64,000 bases of DNA from Oscheius dolichura. Taxonomy: Eukaryota; Nematoda; Chromadorea; Rhabditida; Rhabditidae. The stretch is taken from NCBI GenBank assembly GCA_932521035.1, contig OW051496.1:4278001-4342000 (forward strand), given 5' to 3'. The notes under the pieces were generated by a model that made no database searches, was not told the DNA's origin, and saw nothing but the letters and a program-made list of their open reading frames with translations. Made by a program: the position numbers and the translations under genes. Numbering within the stretch: position 1 is the first letter of the stretch; each line of letters begins with the position of its first letter. This document shows positions 1-9,651 of this stretch, piece after piece.

Positions 1-195
1 CGTGATATCAATGCAGGACAATTTGGCGGTTATACACAGCAGGGTTGTGCGGGATTCCCGTTTCATCCCGTTTTTTTTTTTTGACGAGTCCCGTCTCGTC
101 CCGTCCCGCCTCAGAATTTCCCATCTCGTCCCGTTTTACGGGATGAGAAGGGGCGGGATTGCAAACCCCCCCCCCCCCCCCCCCCCCCCCCAAGT
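1..195. repeat. TCCCG-rich low-complexity tract with poly-C run
   Basis: Degenerate units around tcccgt/ctcgtcccg repeat over about 100 bases, with a long T run in the middle, and end in an uninterrupted run of about 26 C. It looks like a simple or satellite-type repeat at the contig flank. No gene is supported here. The reading frames across it are artefacts of the homopolymers. Confidence 0.7.
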
Positions 196-416
196 GCGAG
201 GGGTCAAAAACTAATTAAGAAAAACGCGAACTTTTCGGGCAACATGGTAGAAATGAACAAGGCAATATATTAAAATAATTTGTGTAGTGTTCAATGTGAG
301 AGTGTTGTCTCAATGGGTGATAGGAAGCTTCTACACTTTTCTAATCAAGTAAATAGGCCATAAACAGCATAAATGAGTGAAAAAATGAGTCCAATAAGAC
401 TTTGGCGAATTTTTTG

Positions 417-472
417 AGATTATCCGGAATTATCCGTTATCCGTTTATCCGAAAGAAAAACATTATCCGAAC
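417..472. repeat. Degenerate ttatccg tandem repeat
   Basis: The heptamer-like unit ttatccg or tatccg(g/a) occurs about five times in 55 bases. From here to the first gene at 1291 I see no coding sequence apart from the mobile element at 619-897. Confidence 0.5.
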
Positions 473-618
473 ATCCCTGCTGGCAATCCCCGCCCCTCTG
501 AGGATGATGAGCCGAATGCCCGCAACGTACGATCTGCGGGGCAGCCTCTATTGCATGACGTTTGCGGTCCCAGCTCGGTCATTTATGGCCAACTACGGAG
601 CCCGAAGAGATGAAAGGG

Positions 619-897
619 TATAGTCGGTTTCCAACCCAAAAGTTGCGTAATTTTGCATAGCGTCGTTGGTTAAAATTCGGGGCATATTACTTTCCCTGGT
701 TTTACTTATAAAATGCTGTTTTTTGTTGGTTCATCATAGTGATAACAATTTTTACCAAATAAGTACTACAAGTTTTCATGAGAAAAACCAGAAAAAGGTC
801 GAAATTGTATAGAATTCATCTGCTTTTGCACTGTTTGGTGGAGCGAGGTTACGGAATTAACCTTTAACCGTGGCTTTTCCGTTGGAAACCGACTATA
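619..897. mobile_element. MITE-like element, copy 1 (long form)
   Basis: The element begins tatagtcggtttccaac and ends with the exact reverse complement gttggaaaccgactata, so it has 17-bp perfect terminal inverted repeats that begin and end in TA. It is 279 bp long and encodes nothing. The last about 75 bp (gtttggtg..gcgaggttac..aacctttaaccg) match the last 75 bp of the shorter copy at 28850-28963. This proves a dispersed family. The extra length is internal. Confidence 0.8.
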
Positions 898-1290
898 GGG
901 TAAAGGGCAAAATTCGGGAGGAAAAGAGGGTGGAAGTATGACGGCAGACGGAGTTTCGACGTCTTCTCCTGTCAATTGCGGTCGTCCAGTAATGTTTACC
1001 TGGCAATATTCGTTTTTTTGTAGTCATACGTCAATTTTGGATAGTCAAAGAGTCAAAAATGGCATGACTGCTATATATACAAACAATATTTTTGGCGGCA
1101 TCGGCATTTTCTGTTGATGTATATACTTTCGTGAGTCTTCTCAACTTTAGCCTACTTCTGAGGTGTTGCGTTCGGTTTTGCCTTACAACCTGCCACCTTA
1201 CTTGCATGCAGAAGAATGGCATCGTTTTTTACTCTCTATTTGCTCTAACTAAGCCTTCAATATTATTAATTTTTAGCGCAATAGGCAGCT

Positions 1291-3112
1291 GATGGATTCA
1301 AACAACTGGACAGCATTTTTTTCACTAAATGTAGAAGATACTCAAATATGTGAGTGCTTTGAAGCCAGTTTTCTCATTCAGTATTAGCAAGCTGTATCGA
1401 AAACCAAGAACCCCAAATTAGATACAATAATACCTCAACAATAAGCTCCGGAATTTCATCTGCCTCGGATGTGCAAATTTTCTCACCACCTTTTTCAGCT
1501 CCTATTGCGAAATCTACTGACTCTGGCATGCTAATTTCTTTGGATGATGGTGCATCGATACATTCATCGGATAGCTTTTGTTTGTAGTATTTTATTTCTA
1601 ATGACTTCTGTTTTTAATTCCAAGATGAGGACGAAGCAAAATTGATTGAATTAATTGAAGAGACATTTGCCGACTGTAATTCACTTCCTTTCCATTGTCT
1701 TCTTCCTTGTATTAGAAAGGTGGTAGGAAGTAATCCTCAAGTTTTTGAGGTATTCCCGAGTGTTAAAGGTGCGTATAGTTTATATTATTGTCTCTGAGCT
1801 GTAAACTTTTTTAGGCACATTACAAGTTCGGTGTATTACAAAGAAAGTGAAATTTTTAAATCCAGATAACGCTATGAGCGTAAGATCAGTTAGAGAAGAA
1901 GATATTGAATGGATGAAAGACACGCGTAGCGTACTAACAGATCTTCCAGATCATATAAAATCAGTCAATGTAACTGAATTAATTTAAACCATAAACCAAT
2001 ATAGGCATCAATAATGCACGTCATTTCTCCAACACTTCTTCTTTGTTCCGTTTCTGGTCCTGAGCGCGTAAGAATATTACACAATCTGATGAGGTATTTC
2101 CTTTTTATTATTTTAACACCGTAACAAATTTAGCAAACATGAAGACAAGTTGATAAAACCAAATAGTCTAACGCCTGGTCGCTTGTACATTATGAAAATA
2201 AATAACTTGTTGGGACGTTTCGTATTACTTTCTCAGGTAACGTTTATAAATTAGTATTCAAAGTCTAGCAGGCTGATCAACCAGGATTATTTTACTCAGC
2301 AGCAGTTGATTCAAATTATATAATTAAACACGACATAGAGAACATGTATAACTGTTTATGGTATTTTCATACTGCCGTTCATCCAGGAAGGCTCTTTCTT
2401 GCGCGTCTCAGAGGCAACGTGAAATTGAATGCAGTAAGCCCAATCACGTTTTTTAATCAATGTTTTACCATTTTAGGACGATATGCATATAATATCGCAA
2501 TATAATGTGATGTACCCAGATGGATATGTTCCTTACCAGCCCGTTGCAATCTTCTCAGTCTCTGTAATACCCTTTAAAACAATATTTAGTATGATTAGGA
2601 AAGGGTATACTTGGTCGACTGGATTCATAACACTACTTGGATTTCGGATCAGCTGAAAGATAGTATAGTCGTAGAGAAGGACCCTGCCTTGGAAAATGCT
2701 GAAGGTATTTTCAATCAAAAATGGGTACGTTTCTTTGCAACCTTCAACAATTAACCGGAACAGAATCCCGATTCTCTTCCGGATACACCAGAGGGTATTC
2801 TTTCGAATATGTATAGTACTCTACCTTTATATCACAGCAGCATCAATCTGCCTGATGGATGGTTTGTTAATTGGTAAGGCCTTTTTCACGAATTACATTT
2901 TTATCAGCCTTTCCTTCATCGAGCAACTTTTTGTAAATGATGAAGCGGATATTATTCCTAACATTATGTGTCTCGCAAAGCGTCTTATGGTAGGCAGTTA
3001 ATGTTCATGTATACCTCAACTTCAGAATTCTCAAAGGAAAAAACGGGGTTTAAAAAGTTCAGACAAGGACGCGTACGAACTATTGCTGAAATTAGAAAGA
3101 TTATATACTTGA
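1291..3112 (+). CDS. Uncharacterised protein, multi-exon
   Basis: About ten exons joined by 30-60 nt GT-AG introns give one continuous product of roughly 440 residues. It starts with ATG (MDSNNWTAFF) just after an ag-rich acceptor region and stops at tga 3110-3112. The N-terminal 100 residues are Ser/Thr-rich and look disordered. A helical segment follows (EDEAKLIELIEETFADCNSL) leading to a basic strand pair (PSVKGTLQVR). The middle part is a mixed alpha/beta domain with PGRLYIMKINNLLGRFVLL. The tail is Lys-rich (SQRKKRGLKSSDKD). I do not recognise the family. The middle resembles Tudor or LOTUS-type folds only in general layout, which is not evidence enough to name it. Some exon edges (around 2580 and 2880) were chosen to keep the frame open. 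Confidence 0.6.
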
Positions 3113-3292
3113 ATTTCCTACCAATTGTTCTTACCTATTGTTCCTTGCATACATAGGCCACTCTTGCATGTTATGGCTTGCTTACTTTTACCTAAGACGT
3201 TTTATTCCAAAATGTGCAGTATTTTTAAAAACAACTGTAATTAAATGTGTAAACTTTCAGACTGTTTCTAACTTTTTATATAAAAACGTTAT

Positions 3293-3503
3293 GTAACCGA
3301 CCCCTTTTTTTGAGTGCGCGCGTCGAGAGTAGGCTCATTCGAACCGATAATTTTTCTGCGCCGAACTGCACTATTAGAATTTTTTGAAAATGAGGGAGTG
3401 AGGAAGAAGCGAGCTTTTAAATTTCATTTTTTTAAGCCACTTTTTTTGAGCTAGCGTGGCGAGAGTAGTGTCATTCGAAGGCGCGTCTTGGCGTATTGGC
3501 GGT
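3293..3503. repeat. Dispersed repeat A, copy 1
   Basis: Shares long near-identical blocks with 5742-5952, for example ggctcattcgaaccgataat, tagaattttttgaaa, tgagggagtgagga and gcgtcttggcgtattggcgg. It lies between the first two genes, directly upstream of the second gene's first exon. No open frame of its own. Confidence 0.75.
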
Positions 3504-3570
3504 ATCCTCCCTTTTCTATTAGAGCTCAGCTTTCTTCTTTTTTTGAAAAGTTTTTATAGTCATGCTATAG

Positions 3571-5022
3571 ATGTCAACAATCACTCTCGAGAATCTCGAT
3601 ATGAATCTTTTCCCAATTGGAATATCAACGGAAATGGTCAAAAGTGGCCTGGAAGATCTCAAATTGGTACACTGCCGCGACGACCTACGTCGTCAGAAGG
3701 TCCAGGGCAGTCTCCCTCCTGGTTATCTACTTATGGGAAAGAACTCTAAACAAAAAACTCAAATAAGGCGAACTTGCGAATATCTCTATGAGATCTTCTT
3801 TGTACGAGGCTTTCAAAGTGAGTTATTTACTGTTCTGATTGAAAGAAATTTTTTAGACTTTCCCGCTCTGGTACAACCGGACTTCGAGGAGAAATGGGGA
3901 TTGTACCGTGCAAAGCTTCGAGAATCGAAAGAGATCAAGGACTGGTTGCCAGACGAACAGAAGCGGGATCACAATGAGGAACAACGATTACCTCCAGTGA
4001 AATTTGTCAAGGAAGGATTAGCTCCAAGGCCATTTGCTTCACCGGGCCACGGCTCTCAGATGAAGCTTGTTTCTCATTTGAAATGATTCCAGATGAAGAA
4101 TTTGGAGACAAATTCATGGTGTTTTCTGTGTTTTTCTTCTCTGCAATAAATTTTAGAATGAATGTGAGAGGGGGCGGTACTGGGACAACTACTGGCGCTG
4201 GTCAGGATATTGGAAGTGGGAAGATGGCTTCCCCCAACAAGCCTTGCCCCTCCAAAAACATGAGTCCGTAGTTTGCAACAAACTCCAAAGTTTGTACGTA
4301 GACAAGTAAGAATCTTGATGATTAGAGCGCAAATTCTTCAGGGAGAGCCTTGGCAGCGAGTCGCTGATGCGCAAATTAAAGCGCAAAGCGACATTTGATG
4401 CTGTAATGAAAGAGAATGACGAATACTGGGAGACTTGGCCAAAAGGTCCTCCTCCAAAACGCGTGATAGTTGAAAACGTAAGTGATTATACCAACTATTG
4501 TCATTAGCTTCTTTATAGATCAACCTGGAGGAAAGCGGGGGGGGGGGGGGGCAAAGAACCGCCGAAAGAAGAGGCTACCACGAGTATCACTACACCTATC
4601 CTCCTAGGTACATGGAGCCACCGCCGCCGACTGGCCCTTTCCGAGCCCTGAACATACTCCCCCCGGATTATCTCAAGCCGGTGAAGTACGAAGACGAGGC
4701 AAAACGGGTCAACTCCTATTACATTTATACTCACGATGAGAAAAGCTACTTCTTGCTAGACATGCCTCCAAAATCACGCCGTGTTTTGGGAAAAGGGAAA
4801 GACGACTACTTCGAAGATCGGATCGATTTCTTTACCAGGATCGGCCTGTCGGATGAGAGAAAGTCGGAATTCTATGTGGACCGCGAATTTAAGAGACTCG
4901 AGATTCGCAAGATCTTAGAAGACAAGAAGCTCAAGGAAATGGGATTCGTGCCCAAACCCAAGCCCGTTCCAAGAATCAAGTATGAGCCTCGAAAGCCGCG
5001 CCATAAGCCCTTCTCAGATTAA
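3571..5022 (+). CDS. Uncharacterised charged protein, multi-exon
   Basis: Starts MSTITLENLDMN at 3571 and ends KPRHKPFSD at 5022. Introns lie at about 3819-3857, at about 4001-4032 (32 nt, gtgaaa...ccaag), at about 4119-4156, in the 4300s and at about 4479-4518. The 32-nt intron is needed: without it the first ORF stops at 4084 and the rest is out of frame. The protein is rich in Trp/Tyr in one patch (RGRYWDNYWRWSGYWKW) and highly charged at the C-terminus (ILEDKKLKEMG, KPKPVPRIKYEPRKPRHK), which suggests binding to nucleic acid or a large complex. A run of 15 G codes five glycines. I do not recognise the family and see no signal peptide or transmembrane segment. Confidence 0.6.
4537..4551. 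repeat. G15 homopolymer inside coding exon
   Basis: Fifteen consecutive G encode Gly-Gly-Gly-Gly-Gly in frame in the last exon of the gene at 3571-5022. Exactly 15 keeps the frame. A one-base change in tract length would destroy the C-terminal 150 residues, so this is either a true mutable site or a place to distrust the assembly. Confidence 0.8.
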
Positions 5023-5129
5023 TGCTGATTATTTTTTGGTGTCCCTATTTTATTGTCTCTCTTTATAGTTATAGTAAATCCTTATTTATTTATGTTTATT
5101 ATCGGTAACCTTTCTATAAACTGCAGAGG

Positions 5130-5230
5130 TTGACCAGAATTAAGCCCTTTCCCATAACCAGCCGAATTCGGTCAGCCAATGGTCGACAATGGTCTCGCTT
5201 TTCATTTTGTCAGAGCCCTGGATATGCTGG
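5130..5230. repeat. Dispersed repeat B, copy 1 (partial)
   Basis: The motif order aattaagccctttccca, ccagccgaattcggtcagcc, aatggtctcgcttt, ttttgtc recurs at about 5470-5575 and 6000-6095. Here it is not preceded by repeat A. It follows the 3' end of the gene at 3571-5022. Confidence 0.65.
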
Positions 5231-5284
5231 ATGCACTACGACACAACAAAACTGGGCAAATCTAAAAACAAAACTGGGCAAAAC

Positions 5285-5595
5285 TCCGGTTTTAGAATTT
5301 TTTGAAAGTGAGGGAGTGAGGAGGAATAGAGTCTCAAAGTTTCGAAAAATGTGGCAACGTTTTTTGAGCTGGCGAGATGAGACCTGATATGTCATTCGAT
5401 GGCGCTTGTCGCCGTCTACGCGCTGAACTGATTTTCAAGCTTCCAAAGTGTTACAGTGAGGATTCGACAACGATTGACCGAATTCTGATCCCTTTTTTCC
5501 ATTGGTGACCTGATTTGGTCAAGAAGTGGTCGAAATGGCGTCGCTTTTGTTTTGTCTAAGCCTGGGATTTCGACCAAAACCAATGGAACGGGGAA
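5285..5595. repeat. Composite A+B repeat unit
   Basis: Positions 5285-5425 match repeat A (ttagaattttttgaaagtga, gagggagtgaggagga, gttttttgagct). Positions 5450-5590 match repeat B (gtgaggattcgacaacg, ggtcgaaatggcgtcgcttt, gggatttcgaccaaaa). The A-then-B order is the same as in the unit at 5742-6130, so A and B are halves of one element. Confidence 0.65.
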
Positions 5596-5669
5596 GACTG
5601 TAACGCGGGGCCTTGACCAACACAAAACGGGGCGTTGGCCGGCCGAAGGCCCCGCGTTACAGTCTCCCC
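5591..5669. repeat. 24-bp inverted repeat (hairpin)
   Basis: The left arm at 5591-5614 and the right arm at 5646-5669 are reverse complements with one mismatch (core taacgcggggcctt / aaggccccgcgtta). The loop is about 31 bp. It lies at the end of the composite unit and could be a terminal structure of that element. Confidence 0.75.
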
Positions 5670-5741
5670 TTCAGTAAAACTGGGTAAATTCACAGTAAAA
5701 CTGAGCACTTCTAGTCACTTGGCTATAAAAAAAGGCGATTT

Positions 5742-6130
5742 GTAACCCACAACTTTTTTTGAGTGAGGAAGTCGACAGTAGGCTCATTCGAACCGATAAT
5801 TTTTGCTGCGTCGAACTGCGCTTTTAGAATTTTTTGAAAGTGAGGGAGTGAGGAGGAAGCGAGCTTTTAAATTTCGAAAATGGCACGATCGTTTTTTGAG
5901 CTAGCGCGATGAGAGGCTCATTCGATGGCGCGTCTTGGCGTATTGGCGGTTTATTTTTTGCTAAGCTCTGGCGCGTAACAGTGAGGAATCGACAGCACTT
6001 TACCAAAGTTAAGCCCTTTTTCCATAGCCAGCCGGGTTCGGTCAGCCAGCGGTCAAAAATGGTTTCGCTTTTAGTTTTGTCAAAGCCGGGGATTTCGACC
6101 AAAATCAGCGGCACGGGGAAGACTCGAACG
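5742..6130. repeat. Composite A+B repeat unit, most complete copy
   Basis: Positions 5742-5952 match repeat A copy 1 almost throughout. Positions 5975-6130 match repeat B, including gccagccgggttcggtcagc and ggggatttcgaccaaaatc. It ends in a second weak palindrome (gactcgaacgcgg / gtgagtctggaacgcg). From 6130 to about 6800 I see no gene. The first CPEB exon follows. Confidence 0.65.
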
Positions 6131-6830
6131 CGGAGCTTTGACCCACGCCTACAACCCCCGCCGCTGGCCGCCGTAGGCGCGGGGTGAGTCTGGAACGCGA
6201 GCCCAGGCCCTTGCCCACGAGCATAACTGGGTAAATCTAGTCGTTGTAATTAAATTCAGTAAGAACTCGGGACATATCAGCGACCACTAGCTTGTCTCAC
6301 ACAACTCTTGTCATTAAGACCAGTTCATATAGCAGATCAGTAACTATTCACAGCTCATATTCTGAATCGAGAAAAGCAGGAATGGTGAGAATTTTCACTG
6401 CTCGGAATACACGAGGCCATGTTCCGGTACCGATCTTTCGGTTTTACCGAAGGAAGTATGACAGTCGTTTTCGCTGGCCGTTGTCGTTTAATGTAGTTTT
6501 TAAATACGACCTTATCCAAACTGAGATTCGTTTTTTCCCGGCCCAATTCGTTGGTTCCAGTTATTGTTGGTTTTCCGGAAACCCTTTTTGAATTTAGCGC
6601 AATTTCAGTGTCTTGACTGGATATTTCAACCTGACTTGACCCATATTTCATTCACTGACAATTGTCTCGTGTCATTTTTTAGTGTTTAGCAATATCATGT
6701 ACACATTATATATCACTCATTTCAATTTGTCAGCGAGGCAACTGAATATCTCGTTTATTTGCTTTCATAAGATTTGTGCATATTCAAAAGGAAGTTTTCA
6801 GGTGCTTATCCTCCTGTCAGACTATCTGGG

Positions 6831-8235
6831 ATGACCATTCTATCTCCTTATGTGAGTTGTGGCCAATTTATGGCTAGTTTCTTTAGGGGTTCCCTCACCC
6901 TATTGCTCCGTACAATATTCCATTTCCCTCGACGTTCGACACCTATCAATACCCTTTTATGATGGCGTCGATGAACAATGCTTTCAGAGGTACGTATTTT
7001 AATCTTGTTTTTTCTTAAATCTGGTTTTAGCTGCTCCTCCCACTTTTCAAAGGAAGCATGATTTCCAAAAGTATGCCAACCCACCAGTTTTGAAGTACAA
7101 AGAGTATCCATCTCGCCGAAATATTCCTTGCGCTCCTGCTGATCCTACTTCCGTGCTGTTCAAGCCAGCTACCGAGGAATTGTATTCTCGCAAAGTTTTT
7201 GTTGGCGGGTTGCCTATTGATACGAAAGAAGGTTTGTATTCTTGTTGTAGAGTTATAACAGAAGATGCAGCTACTGTGAGCACGATATTTTCGAAGTTTG
7301 GAAAAGTGATGATAGACTGGCCTCGTCGTCTTGACTCCAAACCGGATCAATTGCGTCCTATGGCTGGATATGTCTTTCTAGTTTTTGAAGAGGAAGCTTC
7401 CGTTCAACGTCTCGTTAACCAATGCTTCGCAGATCAAGAAAGGTATACAGTAATATATAAATTGTGATGTGATTTTGTTTGAAGCTATTGGCTTTTTGTT
7501 ACCTCGGAAACAATGAGGGACAAGCCTGTACAGATTCGTCCTTGGAAGCTTGCCGATTCGGACTATATGATCGATCCCGACTATATGATGGATAGTCGTC
7601 TTACTGTTTTTATTGGAGGTGTACCTCGTCCTACAAGAGCCGGTAGGTCGCTGTTTAAAAAATTATTAACTTGTTGTAGTTGAAATTGCAAACGCTTTGG
7701 ACCAGCTTTATGGGCCAATAGCATATGTAGGTGTTGACACGGATCCCGAGCTTAAGTATCCCAAAGGTTGTGCTCGTGTGACCTTTGCTAGTTCTAAGGG
7801 TTATATTTCTGCATTGAAACAGCGCCACGTTGATCTGAGCAACAGTCCGGATAACTCGAAGCGGGTATTTCTTTTTGAGTCGCTAGATGAATTCTGCTAT
7901 TCAGGTAGAGATTAAGCCTTATCTTATGGAAGAGCAATTATGTGACAATTGCTTCGGACAAAGATGTAATGGGCAGCATGCTCAGTATTTCTGTGGCTTT
8001 GATCACTGTCTTCAGTACTACTGCGCTAAATGCTGGGATCAAATCCATCAAGCGCCTCTTTATAACCACCATCGACCCACTGTTCGTCAAGGTGATCAGA
8101 CAAAAGTAAGTAGTCCTTCTGTGGTACTGTAGTCTACCATCTCTTTTCTAGATTCTCGACTATGTTCCGCATCACCCGACCCTGGGTCGTCATAATACTC
8201 GTACCATGCTCAAGTACGGAGGTTATCGTGGCTGA
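6831..8235 (+). CDS. Cytoplasmic polyadenylation element-binding protein (CPEB)
   Basis: Eight or more exons encode a CPEB-family translational regulator, which binds U-rich 3'UTR elements and controls poly(A) tail length and translation in germ cells and neurons. RRM1 carries the family-typical RNP motif KVFVGGLPIDTKE (exon 7031-7231) and continues at 7271. RRM2 begins with RLTVFIGGVPRPT (7485-7642). The C-terminal ZZ-type zinc-binding domain shows LCDNCFGQRC, AQYFCGFDHCLQYYCAKCW and paired His, and ends GRHNTRTMLKYGGYRG, a strongly conserved CPEB end. Stop tga is at 8233-8235 and an aataaa signal at 8487. The start is uncertain. I used ATG 6831, which gives a short Pro/Tyr-rich N-terminus, but upstream exons may exist because the frame stays open to about 6802. 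Introns are 36-45 nt. Confidence 0.93.
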
Positions 8236-8792
8236 AGCTAAGCTTCTCGTACCCCCGTTTAGGTCTGTACAGTTATAATTATAGAATTTGTAATTCTAAT
8301 CCACTTTTCTTGAGTTGCTTATTTATATTTTGCTCTTAAAGAGCCGTTTTATTATTTTATCCTCGGTTAAAAAAACTTATTCCTAAGTTTCATGTATAAT
8401 ATTTTTTTCCCTAATTTTATTCCCGGTTTTAAACTGTAATTGTAACCGGTTATTTTTTTTTAATAGTTTGCCAGACCTGTGAAATTAATAAAACATTGAT
8501 TCTGGATTATTAACTTCTTCAAATTTGTGTGACAAAAGGACTCCTCATTAGCCTTAGACAGTCGGAACAAGATGATTTCATTCTTCACAACTGGACCATC
8601 GATCTGCCATGTAACATCTGTAGAGGAAAATTTACTACACTTGACTACACACGACTACTCGAGGCATCATCGTCATTTTGTAACTTACACAGCGCCCTTT
8701 CCAATTTGACCGTTGATAAGGCCAATCATAAACGCAAACATTTTTAACGCGTGAACAATTTATTATGACGAATAAAAAAATCTAAGAAGACG

Positions 8793-9368
8793 TTAGAACT
8801 TCATACGTGAACAGATCGAGGACGGCACGTCATAATCGGTATTAACCCATTCGAAAAAGATCTAAACTTTCATTTGCGTGATTTAACGGAAAAACTTACA
8901 TCTGAGCCGTTGCTGATTTGTATAACATTAATATTAGGATTTCTTTGCAAACTTTCTATCCAATGGGGACCGAAGAGAGTCTCAGGCTTATTGAAAGGGA
9001 ATTCAAGGTACCTTTGCATTTGTGACCACTGAAAACAGTCCAAATTTATAGTTCGAATAATAACCAACGTATCGTCTAGGTGCTCCTTCAGCATGGCGGT
9101 GGAGATAAATATGAGTCACCATATAATTGACAAACAATGTGCGCTCCGGCATGGATTGTGGATTCTACAGGTATAATATTTGACGTAAAACAAAACATAC
9201 CGGAGAGTTGTTGTTGATAGCAGGCTCCTGATATTCATCGGAGGGTAGTACTGCTTGTGAGTCACTAAAAATAATAAACTCTCTCGCAAAAACCTACGAA
9301 ATTGGTCGCGCCGAATCCCTATCCATAAAAGGATTACGAGAACGTAATTTTTGAGGCGACTCTCTCAT
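8793..9368 (-). CDS. Uncharacterised small protein
   Basis: Minus-strand gene of about five exons coding roughly 130-150 residues. ATG is at 9368 (MRESPQKLRSRNPFMDRD) and the stop at 8793-8795 (ICSRMKF). Introns have clear gtaggt/gtatgt/gtaagt donors and ttttag/ctgtag/tttag acceptors. The last intron (gtaagt...gtttag, about 38 nt) switches from a frame ending in FSVKSRK to EWVNTDYDVPSS. The core segment RTLFVNYMEHLDDTLVIIRT then LDCFQWSQMQ looks like a folded alpha/beta domain. No signal peptide. Family not recognised. An AATAAA for this strand lies just past the stop (about 8755-8765). Confidence 0.5.
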
Positions 9369-9651
9369 GGTGTTATGCGCAAAATTATTGGCAGGCTTCT
9401 GTAGTGTAAGGTATTACTAAGAAAAAATAACCATACAACCTCGTTAGAAGGCCTGATTTGCGAGGCGCTCTTTGACGTAAAAGGTGATACAGGAAGAAAG
9501 GAGCCCTACAATAGTTTCATAGTAAAGTATCGAAACATCGCAATGGAAATAAATGGTTATAAATTACCCTGTCGTTTGAATGAACTGGAACATCCCATGC
9601 GGCAACGCCCGGAGAAGGTCGTGGCAATAATGTATTATTACTGCAAAGATA

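Noticed and set aside
4083-4086. ATGA overlap of a stop and a start, suggesting two overlapping ORFs or a programmed frameshift in the 3571-5022 gene
   Set aside because: A 32-nt GT-AG intron at about 4001-4032 joins the two frames into one protein, so no overlap or frameshift is needed.
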